Below are positions 18,143 through 29,337 of a DNA stretch of 64,000 nucleotides, piece after piece. Under the pieces are notes generated by a model, which was given only the letters and a program-made list of their open reading frames with translations, had not been told where the DNA came from and searched no databases. The first letter of the stretch is position 1. Each line of letters starts with the position of its first letter. The translations under genes were made by a program, and so were the position numbers. Source of the DNA: Pseudomonas sp. B6002 (lineage in GTDB: Bacteria; Pseudomonadota; Gammaproteobacteria; Pseudomonadales; Pseudomonadaceae); assembly GCF_013385985.1 (NCBI RefSeq), contig NZ_JACAOY010000004.1, positions 62,426 to 126,425 on the forward strand, read 5' to 3'.

Positions 18143-18179
18143 AAAAGCCCCGCTCTCTTATGAGAAGCGGGGCTTTTTA
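18143..18179. terminator. Terminator of bfr
   Basis: AAAAAGCCCCGCT pairs with AGCGGGGCTTTTT across an 11-base loop directly after bfr. Confidence 0.9.
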
Positions 18180-18193
18180 TTGACCACGGATTA

Positions 18194-18277
18194 TGTAGGA
18201 GCCCGGCTTGCCGGCGATGGCGGTTTCAGAGTCACCGCTTGGCTCAAGGCCCTATCGCCGGCAAGCCGGCTCCTACA
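18194..18277. repeat. REP pair (REPIN) between bfr and grxD
   Basis: Inverted TGTAGGAGCC(C)GGCTTGCCGGCGATG elements flank a 25-base core. The right arm ends two bases before the grxD stop codon. Confidence 0.85.
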
Positions 18278-18279
18278 GA

Positions 18280-18618
18280 TTACGCGTCGGTCTTGGCGGC
18301 GGCGTTGGCCGCGGCTTCTTTGATCAGCGCTTGCAGCGAGCCATCGGCCGCCATCTCAACGATGATATCGCTACCGCCGACCAGCTCACCGGCGACCCAC
18401 AGTTGTGGGAACGTTGGCCAGTTGGCGTATTTCGGCAGGTTGGCGCGAATTTCAGGGTTTTGCAGGATATCCACGTAAGCGAATTTCTCGCCACACGCCA
18501 TGATGGCCTGGGAAGCCTTCGCGGAGAAACCGCACTGAGGAGCGTTTGGCGCGCCCTTCATGTAAAGCAGAATGGTGTTGTTGGCAATCTGCTCTTTGAT
18601 CGTTTCGATGATATCCAT
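18280..18618 (-). CDS. grxD: Monothiol glutaredoxin, CGFS type
   Basis: A 112-residue Grx4-type protein with the CGFS active site at residues 29-32 and the glutathione-binding WPTFPQLWV and GGSDI motifs. Such proteins dimerise around a glutathione-bound [2Fe-2S] cluster and deliver it to other proteins. The C-terminus is a short Ala-rich extension. Its place beside bfd/bfr follows the P. aeruginosa order. Confidence 0.96.
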   Translation of the reverse strand: MDIIETIKEQIANNTILLYMKGAPNAPQCGFSAKASQAIMACGEKFAYVDILQNPEIRANLPKYANWPTFPQLWVAGELVGGSDIIVEMAADGSLQALIKEAAANAAAKTDA

Positions 18619-18704
18619 GGAACACCTCGGCTGGAACTTTGCGACTCACAGGTCGGCACGGTGGCGCATTGTAACGCAAAATCCCAGCGTGGTGCTCAGG
18701 CTCC

Positions 18705-20813
18705 TTATGCGGCCGCCACCTGCACGGGAACCCCGTTCAGCGCGGCATTTCCGGACAATTCGTCCAGTTGCCGCTCGTCGGTCAAGTCATTCGCGCTCGC
18801 CCCGGGCTGCCCGCTGGCAATCGTCATCTGCACCCCTGGCCGGCCGTGGCCCCACCCATGGGGCAGGCTGACCACGCCGGGCATCATGTCCTGACTGGCC
18901 ACCACTTCCACCTCGATCATGCCGATACGCGAACTCACGCGCACACGCTGCCCATCAACCAGTTGCCGACTCGACAGGTCATCGGGGTGCATCAGCAATT
19001 GATGGCGCGGCTTGCCCTTCACCAGTCGGTGATAGTTATGCATCCACGAGTTATTGCTGCGCACGTGCCGGCGGCCGATCAGCAGCAGTTCGCCCGCCTG
19101 AGGCATGGGCTGCGCCGCAAAGCGCGCGAGATCCGCAAGGATCACCGCCGGTGCGGCCTGGACGTGGCCATCAGCGGTCTTCAGCCGCTCAGCGAGGTTG
19201 GCCCGAAGCGGCCCCAAGTCCACACCATGGGGATGATCCGTCAACATCGCCACCGACAGCTTGTGCTCGGAGGCATCGCCATAAACCCCGGCACGCAGGC
19301 CGAAGTCGATCATCTGGGCCGGCGCCATGGTCGGCTTGAGCGTGGCGCCGATGCGCGCCGCGAACGCCTGGGCCAGGCCGACAAAGATTTCCCAGTCATG
19401 CAGCGCGCCTACGGGCTTGGGCAGGATCGCCCGATTGAAACGGGTGACATTACGCACCGCGAACATATTGAAGGTGGTGTCGTAGTGATCATTTTCCAAC
19501 GCTGACGTAGACGGCAGGATCAGGTCGGCATATCGCGTGGTTTCGTTGATATACAGGTCGACGCTGACCATAAACTCCAAGCTTTCCAGGGCTTGTTCCA
19601 ACTGGCGGCCATTGGGCGTCGACAACACCGGATTACCGGCGACCGTCACCAATGCGCGGATTTGTCCTTCGCCTTCAGTAAGCATTTCCTCGGCCAAGGC
19701 CGACACGGGCAATTCACCGCCGTACTCAGGGCGCCCGGAAACCCGGCTCTGCCAACGATTGAAATGCCCACCACCGGTAGACGCCACCAAGTCCACCGCT
19801 GGCGTAGTACACAAGGCGCCGCCCACCCGATCCAGGTTTCCGGTCACCAGGTTGATCAACTGCACCAGCCAGTGACACAACGTGCCGAACGCCTGGGTCG
19901 ACACACCCATGCGCCCGTAACACACGGCCTTATCCGCACCTGCAAAGTCGCGCGCCAACTGGCGGATCTGCTCGGCCGGCACCGCGCACTGGCCGCTCAT
20001 GGCCTCAGCAGTAAACCCGGCGATCGCCTGGCGCACCTCATCCAGCCCCGTAACCGGCAAATGCGTGGCACGGGTCAGGTTTTCGGCAAACAGCGTATTG
20101 AGCACCCCGAACAACAGCGCTGCATCACCACCCGGGCGAACGAACAGATGCTGATCAGCCATCGCCGCCGTTTCGCTGCGCCGCGGGTCGACCACCACCA
20201 CTTTGCCGCCTCTGGCCTGGATCGCCTTAAGGCGCTTCTCCACGTCGGGCACGGTCATGATGCTGCCGTTGGAGGCCAATGGGTTGCCGCCCAGGATCAG
20301 CATGAAGTCGGTGTGATCGATGTCCGGGATCGGTAGCAGCAAACCGTGCCCATACATGAGGTAGCTGGTGAGGTGGTGGGGCAGCTGATCCACCGACGTC
20401 GCGGAAAAGCGGTTGCGCGTCTTGAGCTGGCCCAGGAAATAGTTGCTGTGGGTCATCAGCCCGTAGTTATGCACGCTGGGATTGCCCTGGTACACCGCCA
20501 CGGCGTTTTGCCCGTGCTGCGCCTGGATGCCCGCCAGCCGTTCGGCGACCAGTGCGAAGGCTTCGTCCCACGGGATCGGCCGCCATTCGCTGCCTTCACG
20601 CAGCATGGGCTGGTGCAAGCGGTCCGGGTCGTTCTGAATATCCTGCAGCGCTACAGCCTTGGGGCAGATGTGACCACGGCTGAAAGTGTCCAGCGCGTCG
20701 CCCTTGATCGAGGTGATCGCCAGGCTGCCGTCGTCGGCCTCGGTGGTTTCCAGGGTCAGGCCGCAAATGGCTTCGCACAGATGGCAGGCACGGTGGTGGA
20801 GAGTCTTGGTCAT
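18705..20813 (-). CDS. Molybdopterin-dependent oxidoreductase, formate dehydrogenase-like
   Basis: A 702-residue protein of the DMSO-reductase superfamily. The N-terminal [4Fe-4S] motif is CHLCEAICGL followed later by HICPKA, then the molybdopterin domains (LGGNPLASNGSIMTV, VVVDPRRSETA, VCYGRMGVSTQ) and a C-terminal dinucleotide-binding domain (HPDDLSSRQLVDGQRVRVSS). Neither a Cys nor a selenocysteine ligand of classical formate dehydrogenase is clear to me, so the substrate is unknown. There is no twin-arginine signal, so it should be cytoplasmic. The ATG at 20813 (MTKTLHHRACHLC) is chosen because the 36 upstream codons are not in keeping with the family. No accessory subunit is nearby. Confidence 0.85.
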   Translation of the reverse strand: MTKTLHHRACHLCEAICGLTLETTEADDGSLAITSIKGDALDTFSRGHICPKAVALQDIQNDPDRLHQPMLREGSEWRPIPWDEAFALVAERLAGIQAQHGQNAVAVYQGNPSVHNYGLMTHSNYFLGQLKTRNRFSATSVDQLPHHLTSYLMYGHGLLLPIPDIDHTDFMLILGGNPLASNGSIMTVPDVEKRLKAIQARGGKVVVVDPRRSETAAMADQHLFVRPGGDAALLFGVLNTLFAENLTRATHLPVTGLDEVRQAIAGFTAEAMSGQCAVPAEQIRQLARDFAGADKAVCYGRMGVSTQAFGTLCHWLVQLINLVTGNLDRVGGALCTTPAVDLVASTGGGHFNRWQSRVSGRPEYGGELPVSALAEEMLTEGEGQIRALVTVAGNPVLSTPNGRQLEQALESLEFMVSVDLYINETTRYADLILPSTSALENDHYDTTFNMFAVRNVTRFNRAILPKPVGALHDWEIFVGLAQAFAARIGATLKPTMAPAQMIDFGLRAGVYGDASEHKLSVAMLTDHPHGVDLGPLRANLAERLKTADGHVQAAPAVILADLARFAAQPMPQAGELLLIGRRHVRSNNSWMHNYHRLVKGKPRHQLLMHPDDLSSRQLVDGQRVRVSSRIGMIEVEVVASQDMMPGVVSLPHGWGHGRPGVQMTIASGQPGASANDLTDERQLDELSGNAALNGVPVQVAAA

Positions 20814-21100
20814 GGCCAGTCTCTTTATCAGGGCTTTGATTGCACTATGGGCCGCGACCGGAGCATGCACCAGCATCGTTCGCCCCGTGAATCCAAGCCC
20901 ATCAGGCCAGACCATGGGCAAGCGTGAGCAAATGTTTCAGAACCCGGCGCACAGCCCCTGAAACCGACACAGCCTGGTCTGGGCCCGCCCCCACACATTG
21001 CAAAAGGTCTCGGCGCCAGTGTACAAATGGCCCGCTGCTGTCTGGAAATCGTCTTCAAAAGCGCTCTGGCGCCCTTCTTGAACACCCTTAAAAACCGTAG
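20814..21100. other. Intergenic region upstream of the oxidoreductase and argF
   Basis: The 434 bases between the divergent genes hold the argF promoter region at 21101-21135. I saw no further gene, repeat or RNA in 20814-21100; an extended frame of the oxidoreductase covers part of it but is not convincing. Confidence 0.5.
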
Positions 21101-21135
21101 CCCTATTGGTAAGACGCGACATTTAATTATAAGAT
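21101..21135 (+). promoter_or_regulatory. argF promoter with an ArgR half-site
   Basis: TTGGTA (21106-21111) and TATAAG (21128-21133) are spaced 16 bases. The minus strand reads TGTCGC-GTCTTACC-AA (21121-21106), an exact match to the P. aeruginosa ArgR half-site TGTCGC-N8-AA. It overlaps the -35 box, so arginine-loaded ArgR could repress argF. Confidence 0.55.
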
Positions 21136-21247
21136 CGCGCCTTCCCCTATTTCGTCGCCCCGTGCGGCTTTCGCCGCAGGTCTCGCCCGTTGTCACAATA
21201 AACAAGGCTTTGAGTATCTGCGGTCTGTTGCAAAAAGGTAGTTAATG

Positions 21248-22168
21248 ATGAGCGCAAGGCACTTTCTCTCCCTGATGGATTGCACGCCCGAAGAGCTGGT
21301 CAGCGTGATCCGTCGAGGCATTGAGCTTAAAGACCTGCGTAACCGCGGCGTACTGTTCGAGCCTTTGAAAAACCGTGTGCTCGGGATGATTTTCGAGAAG
21401 TCCTCGACCCGCACCCGCGTGTCGTTCGAAGCCGGCATGATCCAGCTGGGTGGCCAAGCCATCTTCCTGTCCTCGCGCGATACCCAACTGGGCCGTGGCG
21501 AACCGGTGGCCGACAGCGCCATCGTGCTGTCGAGCATGCTCGATGCGGTGATGATCCGTACTTTTGCCCACAGCACCGTCACCGAATTTGCCGCCCACTC
21601 CCGCGTACCGGTGATCAACGGCCTGTCCGATGACCTGCACCCGTGCCAGTTGCTGGCCGACATGCAAACCTTCCTTGAACACCGCGGCTCGATCCAGGGC
21701 AAGACCGTGGCCTGGATCGGCGACGGCAACAACATGTGCAACAGCTATATAGAGGCGGCGATCCAGTTCGACTTCAAACTGCGCGTCGCCTGCCCGGAAG
21801 GCTACGAGCCCGACGCACGTTTCCTGGCACAGGCCGGTGAGCGCATCACCCTCGTGCGCGACCCACGTGACGCCGTGACCGGCGCTCATCTGGTAAGCAC
21901 CGACGTCTGGACCTCCATGGGCCAGGAAGACGAAACCGCCAAGCGCCTGGCGCTGTTCGCCCCGTATCAGGTGACCCGCGCCCTGCTCGACCTCGCCGCG
22001 CCGGACGTACTGTTCATGCATTGCCTGCCCGCGCACCGGGGCGAAGAAATCAGCCTCGACCTGCTGGACGACCCACGCTCGGTCGCCTGGGACCAGGCCG
22101 AAAACCGCCTGCATGCACAGAAGGCCTTGCTGGAGTTCCTCGTGCCGCCGTCGTACCACCACGCATGA
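21248..22168 (+). CDS. argF: Ornithine carbamoyltransferase, anabolic
   Basis: A 306-residue enzyme that makes citrulline from ornithine and carbamoyl phosphate. The carbamoyl-phosphate loop SSTRT is at about 52-56, HPCQLLAD follows, and the ornithine loop HCLPAHRG is near the C-terminus. Two ATG codons are in tandem (21245 and 21248); I use the second, which gives [11 protein letters not shown] as in P. aeruginosa. The stop overlaps the ATG of the ABC ATPase gene by four bases, so an uptake ATPase is coupled to arginine synthesis, an arrangement shared with P. aeruginosa. Confidence 0.96.
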   Translation: MSARHFLSLMDCTPEELVSVIRRGIELKDLRNRGVLFEPLKNRVLGMIFEKSSTRTRVSFEAGMIQLGGQAIFLSSRDTQLGRGEPVADSAIVLSSMLDAVMIRTFAHSTVTEFAAHSRVPVINGLSDDLHPCQLLADMQTFLEHRGSIQGKTVAWIGDGNNMCNSYIEAAIQFDFKLRVACPEGYEPDARFLAQAGERITLVRDPRDAVTGAHLVSTDVWTSMGQEDETAKRLALFAPYQVTRALLDLAAPDVLFMHCLPAHRGEEISLDLLDDPRSVAWDQAENRLHAQKALLEFLVPPSYHHA

Positions 22169-23274
22169 GCCAGCCTTTACTGCTGAACCTGCGCAATCTG
22201 GCATGCGGCTATCAAGATCAACGGGTGGTGCAGAACCTCAACCTGCACCTCAATGCCGGCGACATCGGTTGCCTGCTGGGCTCTTCGGGCTGTGGCAAGA
22301 CCACCACCCTGCGCGCAATTGCCGGGTTTGAACCGGTGCACGAAGGCGAAATCAGCCTGACAGGCGAAGTGATCTCCAGCGCCGGGTTCACCCTGGCTCC
22401 AGAGAAACGTCGTATCGGCATGGTGTTCCAGGACTACGCGCTGTTTCCCCACTTAAGCGTGGCGGACAACATCGCCTTTGGCATTCGCAAGCACCCGCAA
22501 AAAGAGCGCGTGGTGGCCGAGTTGCTGGAACTGGTGAACCTGAAGAACCTGGGCAAGCGTTTCCCCCATGAGCTTTCCGGTGGCCAGCAACAGCGTGTCG
22601 CCCTCGCCCGTGCACTGGCGCCGGAACCGGCACTGTTGCTGCTGGACGAACCGTTCTCCAACCTTGATGGCGAACTGCGCCGCAAGCTCAGCCACGAGGT
22701 GCGCGACATCCTCAAGGCCCGGGGCACCAGTGCGATCCTGGTGACCCATGACCAAGAAGAAGCGTTTGCCGTGAGCGATAAAGTGGGCGTGTTCAAAGAG
22801 GGCCGCCTGGAGCAGTGGGACACGCCCTACAACCTCTATCACGAACCGCAGACGCCTTACGTCGCCAGCTTTATCGGCCAGGGTTACTTCATCCGTGGCC
22901 AATTGAGTTCGCCGGAGTCTGTGATTACCGAATTGGGTGACCTGCGCGGTAATCGTGCCTACACCTGGCCTACCGGTGGCGCGGTGGATGTGCTGCTACG
23001 CCCGGATGACATCGTCTACGCGCCGGACAGTGCGTTGAAAGCACGGATCGTCGGCAAGACGTTCCTCGGTGCGTCGACCCTGTATCGCTTGCAATTGCCG
23101 ACGGGCGCGCAATTGGAATCGATCTTCCCGAGCCATGCCGACCATCAGGTTGGGGCGGATGTAGGGATTCGTGTTGCCGCCGAACACCTGGTGTTGTTCC
23201 AGGCTTCGGGCAGCACGGCGGCGCAGATTCCGCAGTCCGAATCAGGCGTACGGCGTTACAGCCCGGCCCACTGA
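22165..23274 (+). CDS. ABC transporter ATPase, ferric/spermidine-type (FbpC/PotA-like), orphan
   Basis: A 369-residue ATP-binding subunit with Walker [11 protein letters not shown]-loop [10 protein letters not shown], signature [15 protein letters not shown], Walker [13 protein letters not shown], and H-loop [11 protein letters not shown]-terminal TOBE-type domain (about 250-350, [14 protein letters not shown]) is typical of the iron(III), sulfate and polyamine groups. No permease or binding protein is next to it, so its partner subunits must be elsewhere. It overlaps argF by four bases (ATGA), which sets the start. Confidence 0.9.
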   Translation: MSQPLLLNLRNLACGYQDQRVVQNLNLHLNAGDIGCLLGSSGCGKTTTLRAIAGFEPVHEGEISLTGEVISSAGFTLAPEKRRIGMVFQDYALFPHLSVADNIAFGIRKHPQKERVVAELLELVNLKNLGKRFPHELSGGQQQRVALARALAPEPALLLLDEPFSNLDGELRRKLSHEVRDILKARGTSAILVTHDQEEAFAVSDKVGVFKEGRLEQWDTPYNLYHEPQTPYVASFIGQGYFIRGQLSSPESVITELGDLRGNRAYTWPTGGAVDVLLRPDDIVYAPDSALKARIVGKTFLGASTLYRLQLPTGAQLESIFPSHADHQVGADVGIRVAAEHLVLFQASGSTAAQIPQSESGVRRYSPAH

Positions 23275-23292
23275 CCGCACCGGATCACAAAA

Positions 23293-23379
23293 TGTAGGCG
23301 CTGGCTTGCCAGCGATGCAGGCACTTCGGTCCTCCAGTGACACCGAGGGGATGCTATCGCCGGCAAGCCGGCTCCTACA
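23293..23379. repeat. REP pair (REPIN) after the ABC ATPase gene
   Basis: The left arm is TGTAGGCGCTGGCTTGCCAGCGATG and the right arm CATC-type GCCGGCAAGCCGGCTCCTACA; the arms belong to slightly different REP variants. Confidence 0.8.
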
Positions 23380-23402
23380 GTTAGATTCCAGTCAAAATTG
23401 GT

Positions 23403-23873
23403 TCAGGGCCGGCCAATCGGGGCGAACTTGGCCTGGGTGTGCTCGGCCAGCACCGCCGCTGGCAATTCAACTTCCAACCCCCTTCTCCCCGCGCTCACAA
23501 AAATCGTCGCAAACGGTTGCGCCGTCTCATCGATAAAAGTACGCAAGCGCTTCTTCTGCCCCAACGGGCTGATACCGCCCAGCAAATAACCCGTAGAACG
23601 CTGCGCTGCTGCCGGGTCGGCCATCTCGACTTTTTTCACACCCGCCGCATGGGCCAACGCTTTCAAGTCCAGGCTTCCGACGACCGGCACCACGGCAACC
23701 AACAATTCACCTTTTTCACTGCTGGCCAGCAGGGTCTTGAACACCTGCGCCGGGTCCAACCCCAATTTTTCCGCGGCCTCCAGGCCATATGACGCAGCTT
23801 TGGGATCGTGCTCGTAACTGTGGATACGATGTTCGGCGCGAACTTTTTTCAACAGGTCCAATGCGGGGGTCAT
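23403..23873 (-). CDS. ybaK: Cys-tRNA(Pro)/Cys-tRNA(Cys) deacylase YbaK
   Basis: A 156-residue editing-domain protein that hydrolyses Cys-tRNA(Pro) mischarged by prolyl-tRNA synthetase. It has the YbaK features: an N-terminal [16 protein letters not shown], the catalytic lysine in VFKTLL, and the [16 protein letters not shown] loop. The ATG at 23873 ([11 protein letters not shown]) gives the normal length. Confidence 0.95.
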   Translation of the reverse strand: MTPALDLLKKVRAEHRIHSYEHDPKAASYGLEAAEKLGLDPAQVFKTLLASSEKGELLVAVVPVVGSLDLKALAHAAGVKKVEMADPAAAQRSTGYLLGGISPLGQKKRLRTFIDETAQPFATIFVSAGRRGLEVELPAAVLAEHTQAKFAPIGRP

Positions 23874-24000
23874 GACGTCTCCGGGCGTGGCAAACAGATG
23901 GCCAATTCTAGGCCAAGCCCACCTAAAAGGCTCTAGTCCGCCCACTCTTAAGGTGCACGCGTAATGTGACAAGCGTGATCATTCACCAGACCAATAGTTT

Positions 24001-24070
24001 GAAAGTGACTGACAGTTCACTTTCGACCTTTGACAGCCGTCATTCTTGTCTATATTTTTTCGTTTCCGAA
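24001..24070 (+). promoter_or_regulatory. glpF promoter region with operator-like inverted repeats
   Basis: An 8-bp inverted repeat, GAAAGTGA and TCACTTTC (24001-24008, 24017-24024), precedes a promoter TTGACA (24030-24035)-N17-TATTTT (24053-24058). The symmetric TTCG-TTTC-CGAA at 24059-24070 follows at the start site. GlpR, encoded downstream, is the natural candidate to bind one of these; the assignment is by position and symmetry only. Confidence 0.45.
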
Positions 24071-24200
24071 TACTGTAGGAATAGATCTACAGCACTCGAG
24101 CAGCAAGCCGCGACCGGGATGGGGATCCTTGCCACGGTGAAAATCGCGCAACAACCCGTTGAGGTTGTGCGCCAGACAAGAACAACAACTGAGGTTTTCC

Positions 24201-25058
24201 ATGACGACTGCTCTTCAACAGCCTTCACTTTCGAGCCAATGCATGGCCGAGTTCCTGGGGACTGCGCTTCTGATCTTCTTCGGTACAGGATGTGTCGCTG
24301 CGCTCAAGGTTGCGGGTGCCAGCTTCGGGTTGTGGGAAATCAGCATCATCTGGGGGGTGGGCGTCAGCATGGCGATCTACCTGAGCGCCGGTATTTCCGG
24401 GGCGCACCTCAACCCTGCCGTCAGTATTGCCCTGTGTATTTTCGCCGACTTCGAAAAGCGCAAACTGCCCTTTTATATCCTTGCCCAAGTCGCCGGCGCC
24501 TTCTGCTCCGCCGCGTTGGTCTACACCCTCTACAGCAATCTCTTTTTCGATTACGAACAAACCCACCATATGGTTCGTGGCACACAAGCGAGCCTGGAAC
24601 TGGCCTCGGTCTTCTCCACCTACCCTCACCCACTGCTGAGTACCGCCCAGGCCTTCCTGGTGGAAGTGGTGATTACCGCGATCCTGATGGGTGTGATCAT
24701 GGCCCTGACCGACGACAACAACGGCCTGCCGCGTGGCCCAATGGCGCCCCTGCTGATTGGCTTGCTGATCGCCGTGATTGGCAGTGCCATGGGCCCGCTG
24801 ACCGGCTTCGCGATGAACCCTGCACGGGATTTCGGGCCGAAGCTGATGACCTTTTTCGCAGGCTGGGGTGAAATGGCTTTCACTGGCGGCCGAGATATTC
24901 CTTACTTCCTGGTTCCGATTTTCGCGCCAATTGTTGGCGCATGCCTCGGTGCTGTGGCCTATCGCGGGCTGATCGCCCGCCATCTGCCGAGCGCCGCACC
25001 TGCTATAGCTGAAGAAACACCTGACACGGCTGTCAACGGCAAGACCCGTATTTCCTGA
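24201..25058 (+). CDS. glpF: Glycerol uptake facilitator (aquaglyceroporin)
   Basis: A 285-residue inner-membrane channel with six membrane segments and two pore half-helices carrying the NPA boxes (HLNPAVS and MNPARDFGP). It lets glycerol diffuse into the cell, where GlpK traps it as glycerol-3-phosphate. The ATG at 24201 (MTTALQQPSLSSQC) follows GAGGTTTTCC; the frame remains open upstream but without a better start. glpK follows after 78 bases. Confidence 0.96.
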   Translation: MTTALQQPSLSSQCMAEFLGTALLIFFGTGCVAALKVAGASFGLWEISIIWGVGVSMAIYLSAGISGAHLNPAVSIALCIFADFEKRKLPFYILAQVAGAFCSAALVYTLYSNLFFDYEQTHHMVRGTQASLELASVFSTYPHPLLSTAQAFLVEVVITAILMGVIMALTDDNNGLPRGPMAPLLIGLLIAVIGSAMGPLTGFAMNPARDFGPKLMTFFAGWGEMAFTGGRDIPYFLVPIFAPIVGACLGAVAYRGLIARHLPSAAPAIAEETPDTAVNGKTRIS

Positions 25059-25103
25059 TAGCGCCAGCCTGGACGCACCTGCCCTTTTTGTGGCCCAGGC
25101 TGA

Positions 25104-26642
<1,539 letters not shown>

Positions 26643-26737
26643 GCCAAGCGCCGGCCCCATGTAGGGTTGTAACTGGCAGGGAGCGGATTCCTGCGTCATC
26701 ATGGGCCACTTTTGTATGGCAGCCCAAAGGACGCCCC

Positions 26738-27493
26738 ATGAATCTGCCTCCCCGCCAACAACAAATCCTCGAGCTGGTCCGCGAGCGCGGCTACGTCAGC
26801 ATCGAGGAAATGGCGCAGCTGTTCGTTGTCACCCCGCAAACCATCCGCCGCGATATCAACCAGTTGGCGGACGCCAATCTGCTGCGCCGCTACCACGGCG
26901 GCGCGGCTTATGACTCCAGCGTCGAGAACACCGCGTACGCCATGCGTGCCGACCAGATGCGCGACGAGAAACAACGCATCGGCGAAGCCATCGCCGCCCA
27001 GATCCCTGATCACGCCTCGCTGTTCATCAATATCGGCACCACCACCGAATCCATCGCCCGTGCGCTGCTCAACCACAGCCACCTGAAAATCATCACCAAC
27101 AACCTCAACGTCGCCACCATGCTCAGTGCCAAGGACGACTTCGACGTGCTGCTGACCGGCGGTAACGTGCGCCGTGACGGTGGCGTGGTGGGCCAGGCCA
27201 GTGTGGATTTCATCAACCAGTTCAAGGTCGACTTTGCGCTGGTGGGCATCAGCGGCATCGATGAGGACGGCAGCCTGCTGGACTTCGATTATCAGGAAGT
27301 GCGCGTCTCCCAAGCGATCATCGCCAATGCGCGCCAGGTGATCCTGGCGGCGGACTCCAGCAAGTTCGGGCGCAATGCCATGATTCGCCTGGGGCCGATC
27401 AGTCTGGTGGATTGCCTCGTGACCGATCAGCAGCCGGTGCCGGCGTTGGTGCAGCTTTTGAACCAGCATAAGGTTCGTCTGGAAGTCGTGTAG
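26738..27493 (+). CDS. glpR: Glycerol-3-phosphate regulon repressor, DeoR family
   Basis: A 251-residue repressor. The N-terminal DeoR helix-turn-helix ([20 protein letters not shown], then [13 protein letters not shown]) covers residues 5-60. The C-terminal sugar-phosphate-sensing domain contains [23 protein letters not shown], and the conserved ADSSKFGR near the end. It represses glpF, glpK and glpD until glycerol-3-phosphate accumulates. Its place between glpK and glpD is the usual one in Pseudomonas. Confidence 0.95.
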   Translation: MNLPPRQQQILELVRERGYVSIEEMAQLFVVTPQTIRRDINQLADANLLRRYHGGAAYDSSVENTAYAMRADQMRDEKQRIGEAIAAQIPDHASLFINIGTTTESIARALLNHSHLKIITNNLNVATMLSAKDDFDVLLTGGNVRRDGGVVGQASVDFINQFKVDFALVGISGIDEDGSLLDFDYQEVRVSQAIIANARQVILAADSSKFGRNAMIRLGPISLVDCLVTDQQPVPALVQLLNQHKVRLEVV

Positions 27494-27509
27494 CGCCTGT
27501 TCTGCCGCC

Positions 27510-27578
27510 TTCGCGGGCAAGCCCGCTCCCACATTGGAATGCGATCACCTGTGGGAGCCGGGCTTGCCCGCGATGGCG
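27510..27578. repeat. REP pair in reversed (tail-to-tail) arrangement after glpR
   Basis: The order is reversed compared with the other loci: TCGCGGGCAAGCCCGCTCCCACA comes first (27510-27532) and TGTGGGAGCCGGGCTTGCCCGCGATGG second (27550-27578), with 17 bases between. Confidence 0.8.
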
Positions 27579-27703
27579 ATCTGCCTGTCCCCCATTGCCC
27601 TGACCTTTTGTTCACAAATTTTCCTTTCTCGGTCTTTCGATGAGTTTTTTCAATCGAAGGCAGGTGGCTGCGCGCGCGTTTATCAGCTACCATTTTCGCA
27701 AAT

Positions 27704-27717
27704 GAACATTAATGTTC
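27704..27717. promoter_or_regulatory. Palindromic operator candidate upstream of glpD
   Basis: GAACATTAATGTTC is a perfect 14-bp palindrome 35-48 bases before the glpD start, flanked by TTCG words on both sides. It is a candidate GlpR site by position; the known consensus could not be compared here. Confidence 0.45.
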
Positions 27718-27751
27718 GAATTCCAAGACGAAAAGATCGCGAGGCCAGCCG

Positions 27752-29290
27752 ATGAACCCTTCCACCTTGCCTGCTCCACCGCTTGCCGAAGTCTATGACG
27801 TTGCCGTTATCGGTGGCGGGATCAATGGCGTCGGCATTGCAGCAGACGCAGCCGGTCGCGGGTTGTCGGTATTCCTTTGTGAAAAGGACGACTTGGCCAG
27901 CCACACCTCTTCGGCCAGCAGCAAGCTGATCCACGGCGGCCTGCGCTACCTCGAACATTACGAATTCCGCCTGGTGCGCGAAGCCCTGGCCGAACGTGAA
28001 GTGCTGCTGGCCAAGGCGCCGCACATCGTCAAGCAGATGCGTTTCGTGTTGCCACACCGCCCGCACCTGCGCCCGGCGTGGATGATCCGCGCCGGTCTGT
28101 TCCTGTACGACCACCTCGGCAAGCGCGAAAAACTCGCCGGTTCCAAAAGCCTCAAGTTTGGCGCAGACAGCCCGCTCAAAAGCGAAATCACCAAAGGCTT
28201 CGAATACTCCGATTGCTGGGTCGATGACGCGCGCCTCGTCGTGTTGAACGCTATGGCCGCCCGCGAAAAAGGTGCACACATCCACACCCAGACCCGCTGC
28301 GTGAGCGCTCACCGCAGCAAAGGCCTGTGGGAAATGAACATGGAACGCGCCGATGGCAGCCTGTTCTCGATCCGCGCCCGTGCGCTGGTGAACGCTGCCG
28401 GCCCGTGGGTCGCCAAGTTCATCAAGGATGACTTGAAGCTGGATTCGCCTTACGGCATCCGCCTGATCCAGGGCAGCCACTTGATCGTGCCTAAGCTGTA
28501 CGAAGGCGCCCACGCGCACATTCTGCAGAACGAAGACCAGCGCATCGTCTTCACCATTCCGTACCTCAACCACCTGACCATCATCGGCACCACCGACCGC
28601 GAATACACCGGCGACCCTGCAAAAGTCGCGATTACCGAAGGCGAAACCGACTACATGCTCAAGGTGGTCAACGCGCACTTCAAGAAACAGCTGAGCCGTG
28701 AAGACATCGTGCACACCTACTCCGGCGTGCGCCCGCTGTGCAATGACGAATCGGACAACCCATCGGCCATCACCCGCGATTACACGCTTGCGCTGTCTGG
28801 CGGTACGGGTGAAGCACCGATCCTGTCGGTGTTCGGTGGCAAGCTGACCACCTACCGCAAACTCGCCGAATCGGCGATGGCGCAACTGGCCCCGTACTTC
28901 ACGCAGATGCGTCCGAGCTGGACCGCCAACGCCAGCCTGCCCGGCGGCGAAAACATGAGCACACCAGAGGCATTGGCCGACGCCATTCGCAACAAGTTCG
29001 ACTGGGTGCCGAGCGAGATCGCACGCCGCTGGTCCACCACCTACGGCAGCCGTACCTGGCGCTTGCTGGAAGGTGTGCAATCGCTGGCGGACATGGGCGA
29101 CCACCTGGGTGGAGGCCTGTACACCCGCGAAGTCGACTACCTGTGCGCCGAAGAATGGGCCACCCAGGCGCACGATGTGCTGTGGCGCCGCACCAAGCTC
29201 GGTCTGTTCACCACGCCGGACGAGCAAGAAAACGTGCAGCGTTATCTGTCCCAGGTTGAGCAGAATCGCGGCAAGATCCAGGCAGCCTGA
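27752..29290 (+). CDS. glpD: Aerobic glycerol-3-phosphate dehydrogenase
   Basis: A 512-residue FAD enzyme of the inner membrane that oxidises glycerol-3-phosphate to dihydroxyacetone phosphate and feeds electrons to ubiquinone. The FAD-binding motif is AVIGGGINGVGIAADAAGRGLS near residue 17. SSASSKLIHGGLRYLEHYEFRLVREAL and the C-terminal helical domain are typical. It has its own upstream region with a palindrome and ends at a strong terminator shared with the converging SEL1 gene. Confidence 0.97.
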   Translation: MNPSTLPAPPLAEVYDVAVIGGGINGVGIAADAAGRGLSVFLCEKDDLASHTSSASSKLIHGGLRYLEHYEFRLVREALAEREVLLAKAPHIVKQMRFVLPHRPHLRPAWMIRAGLFLYDHLGKREKLAGSKSLKFGADSPLKSEITKGFEYSDCWVDDARLVVLNAMAAREKGAHIHTQTRCVSAHRSKGLWEMNMERADGSLFSIRARALVNAAGPWVAKFIKDDLKLDSPYGIRLIQGSHLIVPKLYEGAHAHILQNEDQRIVFTIPYLNHLTIIGTTDREYTGDPAKVAITEGETDYMLKVVNAHFKKQLSREDIVHTYSGVRPLCNDESDNPSAITRDYTLALSGGTGEAPILSVFGGKLTTYRKLAESAMAQLAPYFTQMRPSWTANASLPGGENMSTPEALADAIRNKFDWVPSEIARRWSTTYGSRTWRLLEGVQSLADMGDHLGGGLYTREVDYLCAEEWATQAHDVLWRRTKLGLFTTPDEQENVQRYLSQVEQNRGKIQAA

Positions 29291-29305
29291 TCACCGCTGC
29301 CAAAC

Positions 29306-29337
29306 AAAGCCCCCGTGCCGAAAGGTCCGGGGGCTTT
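29306..29337. terminator. Terminator between glpD and the SEL1 gene
   Basis: AAAGCCCCCG pairs with CGGGGGCTTT across 12 bases, then T residues. The stop codon of the converging SEL1 gene (29340-29338) starts immediately at its right edge. Confidence 0.9.
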
